Source: Sandaracinobacteroides sp041675905
Lineage (GTDB): Bacteria; Pseudomonadota; Alphaproteobacteria; Sphingomonadales; Sphingomonadaceae
DNA length: 64,000 bases
Direction of reading: 5' to 3'
NCBI GenBank assembly: GCA_041675905.1
Contig: JBAYSX010000003.1
Coordinates: 111,388-175,387 of the forward strand
The notes beneath the pieces are model-generated. The model had not been told where the DNA came from. It saw only the letters and a program-made list of their open reading frames with translations, and did no database searches. Of the stretch, positions 1 to 8,446 are shown piece after piece; position 1 is the stretch's first letter, and the number at the start of each line of letters is the position of its first letter. Both the position numbers and the translations under genes were made by a program.

Positions 1-777
1 CTCGTCATGCTTGAAAGACGGGGCAACAAGAATTTTCCAGTTTTTATCCCCTTCTTCCGGCATGACGAAGATGTCGCTTTTGCTTTCCAGATCGTCCTTG
101 TACCGGCCCTTGACCACCATTTTTCCATTTGGCGCGCGGCTTTGGAAGTGCACCCGTGAAAGCTCACCCCATGCCCAGAATTCCTGTGCGTTGGCGGGGA
201 AGTAAAATTTTTCACTCAGAACAAGACCATGCTGTATCACGATCGTCCGGCAGTCTGCCCTTTGATGGAGAGCGGCAATTATTGCAGCGACGTCGAAAGG
301 CTGGTCATTGTAGCAGATGAAGTTTCGTGTCGAAGCGAATCCGCGATCGATGGATATTTGTATCGCCGCAAAAAAATGCAGGAGAAAGAGGTTCAGATAT
401 CGTGCTCTGCGCGTGACGAGCATCAGCAGCAGGTAATATGTCTGGAACAGAATGTGCCGTATGGCGAAGCGAGGCAAGGCCAGCTGATGCATTTTCGTGT
501 TTGCACGGGGCGAGGTATACGCTTGCAGTTTGCCGAATTCAGCTTCCAGTGATGCTTTCTGATTTTGGAACAGCCGTAACTGATTTGGGCCCTTTATAAA
601 TGCCACTGTTTCGGCATCCGATATCCCGCCCCGGAGCCATGCATAGGACAATGTGGTGCGAAGGCATTTCAAAAAAACAAAGCCGGCTTTCCCCTCCGCG
701 ATCAGGCGATACAGGTGGAAATCCCCTTCTCCGGCCAGTGTGCGGATGAGGGCCAGTGTCGGCTTTGGCGAAACCAC
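1..777 (-). CDS. Putative GT-B-type glycosyltransferase, last gene of the nonulosonate operon (3' end off the left edge)
   Basis: The minus strand is open from a GTG at 777, one base after the pseI stop, to the window edge (259 codons seen). I translated it by hand; no ATG opens it. The N-terminal half is basic, with a hydrophobic stretch rich in Leu/Ile/Phe near residues 110-140. Further on are FICYND, VIQHGL, FWAWGE and KGRYKD, followed by ILVAPSF at the edge. A buried strand ending in QHG, then a WGE segment and a hydrophobic VAPSF-like strand, resembles capsule and sialic-acid-type GT-B transferases. The terminal operon position suits transfer of the CMP-nonulosonate made by the upstream genes. 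That function is inference. The C-terminal donor-binding domain lies outside the window, so the family cannot be fixed. Confidence 0.7.
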   Translation of the reverse strand, partial: MVSPKPTLALIRTLAGEGDFHLYRLIAEGKAGFVFLKCLRTTLSYAWLRGGISDAETVAFIKGPNQLRLFQNQKASLEAEFGKLQAYTSPRANTKMHQLALPRFAIRHILFQTYYLLLMLVTRRARYLNLFLLHFFAAIQISIDRGFASTRNFICYNDQPFDVAAIIAALHQRADCRTIVIQHGLVLSEKFYFPANAQEFWAWGELSRVHFQSRAPNGKMVVKGRYKDDLESKSDIFVMPEEGDKNWKILVAPSFKHDE

Positions 778-778
778 C

Positions 779-1828
779 TTATTCGATGTCCTCGAAATGA
801 ACCGGGGTGAATTCGTTGACGTTGCGGGCGAGTGTTTGCCCCATCACGGCGTCCAGATATTTCGGCGCCAGCCCATAGCCCGGACGCACGCTGCGGATGG
901 CGTCGGCGGTGATCACATCGCCCGCTTTCATATCCTTCACGAAATACAGCGACCGGCGGAATTGCGCATTGCCCTGTTCGCTCGATTTGCGGCCATAATC
1001 CACCTGGCCCAGTGCCGCCCACGCGGTTTTTGCGCCCGCGCACAGGGCCGCCATCTCCAAGGGTTGCAGCGAGAAGCTGTCGTCCGGGCCGCCGCCGCTG
1101 CGATCCAGCGTGAAATGCTTTTCGATGATGGATGCGCCCAGCGCCACGCTGGCGATCGCCGTGGTGTTATCCAGCGTGTGATCCGACAGGCCCGTAACCA
1201 GCCCGAAACGGGCGATCATGTCGGGGATGGTGCGCAGATTATAATCCTCAGCCGGGGCGGGATAGCCGCTCACGCAATGCAGGATCGCCAGTTCCCGGCA
1301 GCCGCCATCGCGCGCGGCGGCGATGGCCTCGGCGATTTCATCGGCGTCGGCCATGCCGGTGGAGATGATCATCGGCTTTCCCGTGCCCGCCACATGGCGG
1401 ATCAAGGGCAGGTCCACCGCCTCGAAAGAGGCGATTTTATAGGCAGGCGCGTTCAAATCCTCCAGCAGATCGACGGCGGTGGTATCGAACGGCGAGCTGA
1501 AGATGGTGATGCCAAGATCGCGGGCATGATCGAACAGCGGCTTGTGCCATTCCCATGGCATATGGGCTTCTTCGTAAAGCTCGTACAGCGTTCTCCCGTC
1601 CCACAAGCCGCCGTGGATGCGAAACTCCTCGCTGTCGGAATTGAGCGTGATCGTATCCGGTTTGTAGGTTTGCAGCTTTACAGCATCCGCGCCCGCCTGT
1701 TTCGCTGCCTGCACGATGCGCAGCGCCGTTTCCAGGCTGCCATTATGATTGGCGGACAGTTCGGCAATCACATAGGGGGGATGGTCAGGGCCAATAGGGC
1801 GGCCGGCAATTGCAATCGCGTTGGTCAT
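779..1828 (-). CDS. pseI: Pseudaminic acid synthase (NeuB family)
   Basis: This 349-residue NeuB-family enzyme condenses phosphoenolpyruvate with a 6-deoxy-diacetamido hexose to form the nine-carbon acid. The TIM-barrel synthase domain fills about residues 15-265. It carries SANHNG at 25-30, KLQTYK, the SSPFD strand, IISTGM and EKHFTLDR. An antifreeze-like SAF domain follows (about 285-345, KDMKAGDVITADAIRS). SANHNG rather than the sialate-synthase GxNH form points to the PseI branch. The ATG is one base after the pseH stop, so the genes are translationally coupled. The neighbours pseG, pseH and pseC support pseudaminate or a close isomer; legionaminate cannot be excluded by eye. Confidence 0.93.
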   Translation of the reverse strand: MTNAIAIAGRPIGPDHPPYVIAELSANHNGSLETALRIVQAAKQAGADAVKLQTYKPDTITLNSDSEEFRIHGGLWDGRTLYELYEEAHMPWEWHKPLFDHARDLGITIFSSPFDTTAVDLLEDLNAPAYKIASFEAVDLPLIRHVAGTGKPMIISTGMADADEIAEAIAAARDGGCRELAILHCVSGYPAPAEDYNLRTIPDMIARFGLVTGLSDHTLDNTTAIASVALGASIIEKHFTLDRSGGGPDDSFSLQPLEMAALCAGAKTAWAALGQVDYGRKSSEQGNAQFRRSLYFVKDMKAGDVITADAIRSVRPGYGLAPKYLDAVMGQTLARNVNEFTPVHFEDIE

Positions 1829-1829
1829 T

Positions 1830-2384
1830 TTATCGCTCCTGCGGCGCGCCGGTCAGTCTGGTCTGCATTTCGTTGCGTTTGCTTGCCCATTCGTCGGCAA
1901 GCAACCCCAATCGGACGATATCGATATAATTGCCGTCCAATCGATGATGCTGGCGAAATGTGCCTTCGATCAGGAAGCCGAATTTCTGATGCAAACGAAT
2001 AACCGGTGCATTGAACGCCAGTACCTCACAATGCAGCTTGTGTAGGCCGATCGTGGTGAAAACATGATCGATTGCCAGAAATTCCATGCGTGATCCCGTT
2101 CCCCGGGGCGCATTGGGCGCAGCATAAAAAGCCCAGGAGCAATTGGAATTGACGCGATCGATTGCCGTGAAGCCGACGATGCCCAGCGGGGAGGCGTCGT
2201 TTTCGTACATGAAATATTGCTGATCTTCGCGTGAGCGTGTCCGTTGCCACCAGGAAAGATGCTCGGCGGGAGAGATTTCGTGGCGAGTGTACATGTTGGC
2301 GCGCACGGAAGGAGCGTTGCGCCAGGAGCGCATCAGTTCCAGTTCATGGTCTTCAATTGCACGCAATTGTCCTGATGCACTCAT
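1830..2384 (-). CDS. pseH: UDP-4-amino-4,6-dideoxy-N-acetyl-altrosamine N-acetyltransferase (GNAT)
   Basis: This 184-residue GNAT acetyltransferase acetylates the C4 amine made by PseC, using acetyl-CoA. RSWRN near the start, EHLSWW, a GIVGF strand, an acetyl-CoA loop near APRGTGSR and the closing LHQKFGF/EGTFRQH are the usual order for PseH/RimJ-like enzymes. It begins one base after the pseG stop and ends one base before pseI. Its place between pseG and pseI matches its step in the pathway. RimJ-type protein acetylation is the only serious alternative and is unlikely in this operon. Confidence 0.88.
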   Translation of the reverse strand: MSASGQLRAIEDHELELMRSWRNAPSVRANMYTRHEISPAEHLSWWQRTRSREDQQYFMYENDASPLGIVGFTAIDRVNSNCSWAFYAAPNAPRGTGSRMEFLAIDHVFTTIGLHKLHCEVLAFNAPVIRLHQKFGFLIEGTFRQHHRLDGNYIDIVRLGLLADEWASKRNEMQTRLTGAPQER

Positions 2385-2385
2385 G

Positions 2386-3492
2386 CTATTGTTCCTTCCG
2401 CAACAGTAACTCTACGGCCTTCGGCGTGCCGCGACCATCGCAGATGTGGGCCGCAGAATCTGAGAGCGCCCGCAACCGGTCGGGTTGCAACGCGTGTAAC
2501 AGAGGCGGTAAGGTTTGGGAAAGGTCTGACTGGACCGCAAGGCTTTCGGCCGCGCCCAGTGCCGAAAAGGCAACGGCGGCTTCGCGCTGATTATCTGCCA
2601 AAACGAGTTGAATCGCCGGCAATCCCAGACAGCAACGCTCCCACGAGGTACCGCCGGCAGCGCCGATGGCGAGATCGCTGTTGGCCATCAGCCGCGCCAT
2701 ATCGCGCACGCCGGCCAGCACCTGCACGGGGCGGTTCATCCTTGCGGCCCGTTCTTTAACCTGCGCCAGCCAAGGGGCATGCTGGCCCATCACCACGGTG
2801 ATCCGTAAATCCGGTGGCAGGGTGCATGAGTCGAGCGCGTCAAGGACTGCTCCGGTGGCGTTATCCTTGTCCACACCGCCCATGGTGATCAGCAGATGCT
2901 CCAGACGCGGCGAGGCGCGGCGAGCGAGGCTTTCGTCACGCAGCCGCGCAAACTCCGGGCGTAACAGCGCATATTGCGGGCCGAGGAGCAAGGTGGCCGT
3001 GGGCGGTGTCAGGTGGGCATAATCCGCCGGGGTGCGGCCAAGGCTCGGGTCCAGCAGCAGGTCACAATCATGTGAGCGGTCGGCCAGATCGTCCATCACC
3101 ATCAGTTGGCGACAGTGGGGGCGCAAAGCCTGCTCCCAGCGGTGATCGAGCGCATAATGATCGACCACCAGCCAATCCACGGTTGTTCCGTTCATCACCA
3201 GGAGCGTGTCGGCGCTATCCGTCGCCTGATCCGTGCCAAGCCAGTGTGCATGGGCAAAATCCGCCGGGTAGTCGGCAAGATTTTCCCGGGTGGGCAAGGC
3301 CATCACCTGATGTCCGCGTTCCGCGATGGTATCCAGCAAATGCCCCTGGTGCGGGCGCGAGATGAACAGGCACTCTGCCCCCCGGTCGCGCAAGGCGTCG
3401 GCCAACGTCAGGCAACGCATGACATGGCCGGTGCCAATCTGCACTGAAGCGTCGGTGCGGAATACAATGCGCTGTTGCAATGGAGTTACCAA
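2386..3492 (-). CDS. pseG: UDP-2,4-diacetamido-2,4,6-trideoxy-altropyranose hydrolase
   Basis: PseG removes UDP from the diacetamido sugar before PseI acts. The protein opens with IVFRTDASVQIGTGHVMRC, the classic PseG/SpsG start containing the proposed catalytic His. It continues as a GT-B fold with LVVDHYALD, DLADR, LLLGPQYALLRPEF, ITMGGVD and AIGAAGGTSWERCCLGLP. Length (up to 368 residues) is normal. There is no ATG at the front: candidates are TTG at 3492, overlapping the end of the SDR gene, or TTG at 3480, which fits the family N-terminus better. Either start implies weak initiation or coupling to the upstream gene. Confidence 0.92.
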   Translation of the reverse strand: MVTPLQQRIVFRTDASVQIGTGHVMRCLTLADALRDRGAECLFISRPHQGHLLDTIAERGHQVMALPTRENLADYPADFAHAHWLGTDQATDSADTLLVMNGTTVDWLVVDHYALDHRWEQALRPHCRQLMVMDDLADRSHDCDLLLDPSLGRTPADYAHLTPPTATLLLGPQYALLRPEFARLRDESLARRASPRLEHLLITMGGVDKDNATGAVLDALDSCTLPPDLRITVVMGQHAPWLAQVKERAARMNRPVQVLAGVRDMARLMANSDLAIGAAGGTSWERCCLGLPAIQLVLADNQREAAVAFSALGAAESLAVQSDLSQTLPPLLHALQPDRLRALSDSAAHICDGRGTPKAVELLLRKEQ

Positions 3493-4283
3493 CTTGTCCA
3501 GCCACCGTCTACCGGAATGTTTGCGCCGTTAATAAACGTGGAGGCTGGCGACGCCAGCATCAAAATGACACCCCCGATTTCATGCGATTGACCGATGCGG
3601 CCCATTGGAACTTTGGCGGCGAGCCGGTTCACAAATGCCGGAGAAGATTTTTGCACTGCGGTGGATGGGAAAGGGCCAGGAGAAACAGCATTTACCCTGA
3701 TATTCTCCTTGCCGAATTCGCAGGCAGCGTAGCGGGTCCATTGCAGCAAAGCCGCCTTCGCAGCCCCGTAGAAGGGAGGGTTTGCTACCTCGGCGTGATC
3801 ATAAGCTCCAAGATCCGGGCTAACGGATGCGTACATCGATGATACATTAATTACCGAGGCATCGCCGGTATCCCGCACTGCCTTTCGTAAGGCTGGAAGC
3901 GCAAGACGAAAGATATTGTGAGCTGCAACAACAGACATTTCATAGCTCTTCCGGTAATCATCACATCCGGATGTCTCGATTGTTCCTGCGCCGCCTGAAT
4001 ATGCATTATTGATTACACAATGAATTGGCTTTTCGTTTCTGATCTTGAAAAATTTGGCAGTAGCAGAATGATCATTTAAGTCGAATGCGGCACTGTCTGC
4101 CAAATATCCGGCTTCAGTTAGTTCGGAAACCAGTTGCTGACAAGCCTCATGTGAGCGTGAATTTACAAGAATCCGCGCACCTGCTTCAGCCAACACCCGA
4201 CTCATTGCTTTCCCCAGGTATCCGGTCGCTCCCGTAATAAGAATATCGCGGCCATGAAGGGAAAATGTGTCGATCAAACTCAT
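3486..4283 (-). CDS. SDR-family oxidoreductase, PtmA-like
   Basis: This 265-residue short-chain dehydrogenase has the Rossmann motif TGATGYLGKA (about 18-27), a NNAYSG strand, the catalytic Ser in VINVSSMYA, and a Tyr-Lys pair in FYGAAKAALL. It ends with VDGGWTSW. It overlaps its upstream neighbour by ATGA and runs into the pseG start. SDRs of this kind (PtmA in Campylobacter) sit in nonulosonate clusters and are thought to modify the sugar, but the substrate is not known from sequence. Codon use is visibly more AT-rich than in pseI or pseC. Confidence 0.85.
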   Translation of the reverse strand: MSLIDTFSLHGRDILITGATGYLGKAMSRVLAEAGARILVNSRSHEACQQLVSELTEAGYLADSAAFDLNDHSATAKFFKIRNEKPIHCVINNAYSGGAGTIETSGCDDYRKSYEMSVVAAHNIFRLALPALRKAVRDTGDASVINVSSMYASVSPDLGAYDHAEVANPPFYGAAKAALLQWTRYAACEFGKENIRVNAVSPGPFPSTAVQKSSPAFVNRLAAKVPMGRIGQSHEIGGVILMLASPASTFINGANIPVDGGWTSW

Positions 4284-5911
4284 CGGTCAGCTCGCTTCCA
4301 AAGCGCAGGATTGAGGGTGAGATTTTCAATCCACGGACGGGTATCACGAACTTCCTGAATTTGTGAATATGACAAGGGGTCGTTTTCCATAAGCGCCAGA
4401 TTGGTCATTAACTGTCCCATTGTTTCGGTACCCACTACGATCCCGTCTATCCAAGGGAAACCTGCAACAAAGCCGATACACAGGTCCGCAAGGGATGTTC
4501 GCTCAAACCCCTCCCGCATTTCCTCCAGCCATTTCCAAATTAGCGTCGGATTCTCGACATGTGCACGATTCCAGCTTCTAATGTCATGGCTGCAAAGGAG
4601 CCCTTGCAATAATACACTGCGGACATGAATCGTGAGATCGCGGGTTGCTTTGACAAACTCGATATGTGAGGATAATTCATCCCAGCGGTGATCTATTATA
4701 CTGAACGGCATCTGGATATGAGATACTCTTGACTCATCAAGGGCTATAAGTAACTCATGCGGACACTGCACAGAAATTCCAAGTTTATCTATTCTTCCTT
4801 CATCCGTGTGCTTGACCAGTCTGTTCCATACACTGCCGTTCCAGTCGCGTAAATGACTTGTTCGATGCAAAAGCAAAGTGTCAATTTTACGAGTCCCAAG
4901 ATTCGTCAGGGAATTGTAAAGACTGGAGTCAACGAAGGCATCTACAACTGATGGAGGTGCATCATCTGGACAATCCGTAAGCGTCGACATCTTGGTGACT
5001 ATTTGTACGCGCCCTTGCCAGCCATTACTCAGAGATCGCCCTATGATCTCTTCACTGCTACCATACGCCCTCGCCGTATCGAGCCACCGAACCCCGTTGA
5101 CGATTGCTGTCCGGATTAATTGTTTGCCGGTTTCCGCACCTGGCTGGCCGCTGGTATTGGAAATTCCATAGTGCATCCCTAACTGAGCGGCCCCCAGTAC
5201 AAGTTTACAGGCAGGTTTACTGACTAACGGCTGTAGGTCAGATCCCTTCATCTGATCAATTAGATCAAGCGCATGTATATCTACGGGATTATTAATTTCT
5301 CGGAATAATTTTTCAATGTATAGATAATCATCTAAACAATCAATAGTGCATCTGTAATGCCCCATTCCTTTGTAAAAGTATTTCTGAAAATATGTTTTGC
5401 CAAATTTCCTGATAATATAGGGGGTTACATGTTCTAAATCTGATAAAACACTGCTATCTCGGTGCGCTAATCTTAAAAGACGCAAGCGCATAACTTCGGC
5501 ACTCATGCCGTAAGGCAAGCCAGAATTCATTCCATTACAGGCAAGATACTCCAAGCCTCTGCTGTAGAAATCATCCTCAATTTCATCAAGCAGATGTCCA
5601 TCGGGGAGAACATTGTCCGCTGTCAGCCGAAAAACCAAAGTTTCGTCATCGAAATCCTTCAGCGCCTCAACGAAGCGGGATAAAGTATCTTCCAGGCTTC
5701 CCCGGTAATAGCGAATGCCATAGCCCCGTAGCACCTCGACAAGTCCGTCGTCGCTCTTCTCCGTCGACGTGGCGACTATGGCGTTCCGTCCGGTATTTGC
5801 AGCCCGTTGGGCGGCGAGCACCACAACCGGCCTGCCTCCGACGGGCAAAAGCACTTTACCGGGTAGTCTGGTGGAATTTGTTCGGGCCTGAATGACAGCA
5901 ACGCTGGTCAT
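4280..5911 (-). CDS. SpsF-type cytidylyltransferase fused to an aldo/keto reductase
   Basis: The frame continues upstream to 5944, but the ATG at 5911 is the likely start: it overlaps the pseC stop (ATGA) and gives the family N-terminus. Residues 1 to about 240 form an SpsF-like nucleotidyltransferase (VIQARTNSTRLPGKVL, FRLTADNVLPDG, THVTPY-like segment, TIDCLDDYLYIEKLF) expected to make the CMP-activated acid. Residues about 245-543 form an aldo/keto reductase (LVLGAAQLGMHYGI, WLDTARAYG, VTKMS, LLLHRT). Both catalytic sets look intact. The two activities occur as neighbouring genes or fusions in other surface-sugar clusters. Base composition falls well below the flanking genes, which suggests acquisition from elsewhere. 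Confidence 0.87.
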   Translation of the reverse strand: MTSVAVIQARTNSTRLPGKVLLPVGGRPVVVLAAQRAANTGRNAIVATSTEKSDDGLVEVLRGYGIRYYRGSLEDTLSRFVEALKDFDDETLVFRLTADNVLPDGHLLDEIEDDFYSRGLEYLACNGMNSGLPYGMSAEVMRLRLLRLAHRDSSVLSDLEHVTPYIIRKFGKTYFQKYFYKGMGHYRCTIDCLDDYLYIEKLFREINNPVDIHALDLIDQMKGSDLQPLVSKPACKLVLGAAQLGMHYGISNTSGQPGAETGKQLIRTAIVNGVRWLDTARAYGSSEEIIGRSLSNGWQGRVQIVTKMSTLTDCPDDAPPSVVDAFVDSSLYNSLTNLGTRKIDTLLLHRTSHLRDWNGSVWNRLVKHTDEGRIDKLGISVQCPHELLIALDESRVSHIQMPFSIIDHRWDELSSHIEFVKATRDLTIHVRSVLLQGLLCSHDIRSWNRAHVENPTLIWKWLEEMREGFERTSLADLCIGFVAGFPWIDGIVVGTETMGQLMTNLALMENDPLSYSQIQEVRDTRPWIENLTLNPALWKRADR

Positions 5912-7065
5912 CCTATTACCTCGCGCAACGCCTCCACCACGCAATCCTGCTCAGAGTCGGTTAGCGTCGGGTGCATCGGAATGCTGATCGCTTCGCGATA
6001 ATATTGCTCGGCTTCCGGATAATTGCCGGAACGGAAACCCATTTTTTGATAATAGGGCTGAGTATGCACCGGAATATAGTGCAGATTCACCATAATGTTT
6101 TTTGTGCGCAGATACTCGAAGACGTGCCGATGTGTCACCGCTATTTTATCCAGTTGCAGGCGGATGACATAAAGATGCCAGGCGGAATAGCTATCCGGAT
6201 GCTGCCAGGGTAAGGTCAACGGCATATCGGCGAGCAGGCGGTTGTACCTGTCCGCGAGTTCGTGTCGTCGGGCGACATATTGATCCAGCCGGTTGATCTG
6301 GCTGACGCCCAAAGCGGCCTGGATATCCGTCATGCGGTAATTATAGCCGAGCGCTACCTGCTGGTAATACCACGGGCCGTCCATTTCCTGCGTCATCAGC
6401 GCGGGGTCGCGAGTGATCCCATGGCTCCGCAACAGCCCCAGACGGGTGGCCAGCGCGGCGTCATTCGTCAGCGCCATTCCGCCTTCGGCAGTGGTGATGA
6501 TCTTGACCGGATGAAAGCTGAAAACGGTAATGTCGCTATAGCGGCCATTGCCAATGGGTTCCCCCTTGTATCGTCCGCCTATGGCGTGTGCCGCATCCTC
6601 GATGATGCGGAAACCATATTTCTGGCCGAGCGCGTGAATGGCCGCCATATCGCATGGCTGGCCGGAAAAATGCACGGGAACGACGATCCTGGGCAGGCGG
6701 CCGGCTTTTTCCGCCACAATCAGTTTTTCTTCCAGCGCCTTCGGGCATAGATTGTATGTAAGCGGGTCGATATCCACGAAATCTACCTGCGCGCCGCAAT
6801 ATAGCGCGCAATTAGCCGAGGCCACAAAAGTATTGGGTGAAGTCCACAGCCAGTCTCCGGGGCCAAGATCGAGCGCAAGGCAGGCGATATGCAGGGCCGA
6901 GGTGGCGCTGTTTACCGCCACTGCATGCCGCGCACCGGTATGCGCCATGACAGCCTCTTCAAACTGCGGGATATTCGGCCCCTGGGTCAGGTTGACCGAT
7001 GTCAGTACCTTGATGACCGCGTCAATGTCTGCTTGCGTGATATCCTGTTGCCCGTAGCGGATCAT
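5908..7065 (-). CDS. pseC: UDP-4-amino-4,6-dideoxy-N-acetyl-altrosamine transaminase
   Basis: This is a 385-residue PLP-dependent aminotransferase of the DegT/DnrJ/EryC1 family. Key features are VNSATSALHIA, SPNTFVASANCA, the cofactor Asp in IIEDAAHAIG, and the internal-aldimine Lys188 in SFHPVKIIT. PseC aminates C4 of the keto sugar produced by PseB, but no pseB is present in this window, so the dehydratase must be encoded elsewhere. It is the first gene of the run pseC, SpsF-AKR, SDR, pseG, pseH, pseI, glycosyltransferase, all joined by overlaps or 1-base gaps. The 119 bases upstream, before the flippase gene, probably hold its promoter, though none is clear. Confidence 0.93.
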   Translation of the reverse strand: MIRYGQQDITQADIDAVIKVLTSVNLTQGPNIPQFEEAVMAHTGARHAVAVNSATSALHIACLALDLGPGDWLWTSPNTFVASANCALYCGAQVDFVDIDPLTYNLCPKALEEKLIVAEKAGRLPRIVVPVHFSGQPCDMAAIHALGQKYGFRIIEDAAHAIGGRYKGEPIGNGRYSDITVFSFHPVKIITTAEGGMALTNDAALATRLGLLRSHGITRDPALMTQEMDGPWYYQQVALGYNYRMTDIQAALGVSQINRLDQYVARRHELADRYNRLLADMPLTLPWQHPDSYSAWHLYVIRLQLDKIAVTHRHVFEYLRTKNIMVNLHYIPVHTQPYYQKMGFRSGNYPEAEQYYREAISIPMHPTLTDSEQDCVVEALREVIG

Positions 7066-7184
7066 GAATCTGTTCCATGGCTTGTGTTATGCAGATTGAA
7101 TGCCCGCCAGTTCTTCTGTCGGTCAGGCGGTGAGTCGGGCCGTCATAGGACGTGTCACATCAAACTGCCAGCGTTGAAGTGCAC

Positions 7185-8423
7185 TCAGACATAGCTTCGG
7201 CTGATCCTCCGCCATGCCAGCGTCTTCCATGTCAGAATCATCAGAAACGCGATAACGATGCCCGCCGGAACGGCCAGTATGGGCGCCGATTTGCTGATGA
7301 TCCAGGTGGAGAGCGCGAAGACCGGCAGGGCGGCGATGTGGCTGTAGATGACGGGTTTATCCTGCCCATGGGAATAGAGCGCGTAATGCGGCACCATGCC
7401 AAGGGCATTGATGAGCATGGCCGCCATCACCCACGGATAAAGATGGATGGCTTCCATATAGACGGGGTTTCCGACCCAATCCAGCAGCCATGGCAACAGT
7501 AACCAACTGACAACAGCGAAACCCAGTGAACAGACGAGCGTCTGGACAAGCATTTGCCGGAGGCGGGTACGCGCCAGATCATATTCACGATTATGACTGT
7601 GGCGGATGAGGGCCGGGTAAGAGAAGGAGAAGACACCCGCATCAAGAAACACCATCAGCGCGCTCGCGACACCCAGAAACAGCACATATGCGCCCACCAT
7701 CTCGATGCCGCCCAGTGCTTCCAGCCAGTATCGGTCGATTGTCTGGAATCCCCGAAGCGCGAGTGTGGCGATCAGGAAAGCAGCGCTGACGGTGATTCCT
7801 TTTCTGATCCAGTTCCAGTCGATCGGGTGGCGCCAGCCACCCATCCGCAGGCGCTGCACCTTCCAGATTCCCGATGCCGCCGCGGCCACGCCCGCACATG
7901 TCCATAGCGCCATCACCGCGTCCAGATGGCGACTGTCAGGGTCGTGCATCATCAGGGCGACGATGGCGATAGCCCAACTGCCCTGGCGCACAAACAGGAT
8001 GACACTGGCAGAGATCTGTTCGGAAAGTGCAACAAGCAGGCGCGATATTTCCTGATTGAAATGCTCCAGAATCAGAATCGGGAAGAACCACCAGACCAGA
8101 TTTCCAGGCCAATCCATATGAGCCAACAGCATAACAGCTGCGGGCGACAGGAGCAGATAGAGCAGACCGGACAAGGCAGCCTGGCCTTTCAGCATACGGC
8201 CGCGCTGGTCTTCGGGAACGCGCAGTATTTCGCGCGTCACAAACACATAATAATCCAGCCCGACAAAATACAGGCAATATCCGACAGTTGCGGTGAAAAG
8301 CCCGTAATAGCCAACCGAGGTTGCATCGAGATATCTGGCGAGAAAGAATATAAAGAGAAAGCGAACGCCCAGCGTACCAAAGCGCAAGCCGATATTCAGC
8401 GCGCGTTGTACATGGGAAGTCAT
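7185..8423 (-). CDS. Polysaccharide flippase, Wzx-like (MOP superfamily)
   Basis: A 412-residue integral membrane protein with about ten to twelve hydrophobic helices. It starts with the MOP-type front (GLRFGTLGVRFLFIFFLARYLD) and has the polar, positively charged loops of O-unit and capsule flippases. It most likely moves undecaprenyl-linked oligosaccharide across the inner membrane for Wzy/Wzx-type assembly. It lies between the Wzz-like gene, 23 bases upstream on the same strand, and the pse operon. No Wzy polymerase is recognisable in the window. Substrate specificity cannot be read from the sequence. Confidence 0.8.
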   Translation of the reverse strand: MTSHVQRALNIGLRFGTLGVRFLFIFFLARYLDATSVGYYGLFTATVGYCLYFVGLDYYVFVTREILRVPEDQRGRMLKGQAALSGLLYLLLSPAAVMLLAHMDWPGNLVWWFFPILILEHFNQEISRLLVALSEQISASVILFVRQGSWAIAIVALMMHDPDSRHLDAVMALWTCAGVAAAASGIWKVQRLRMGGWRHPIDWNWIRKGITVSAAFLIATLALRGFQTIDRYWLEALGGIEMVGAYVLFLGVASALMVFLDAGVFSFSYPALIRHSHNREYDLARTRLRQMLVQTLVCSLGFAVVSWLLLPWLLDWVGNPVYMEAIHLYPWVMAAMLINALGMVPHYALYSHGQDKPVIYSHIAALPVFALSTWIISKSAPILAVPAGIVIAFLMILTWKTLAWRRISRSYV

Positions 8424-8446
8424 CCGGTTTTCGCCTTTGCCGGTGG

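Noticed and set aside
653..2002. 449-codon plus-strand frame across pseI and pseH
   Set aside because: The minus strand carries clear family motifs throughout; the plus reading is His/Arg-rich shadow sequence.
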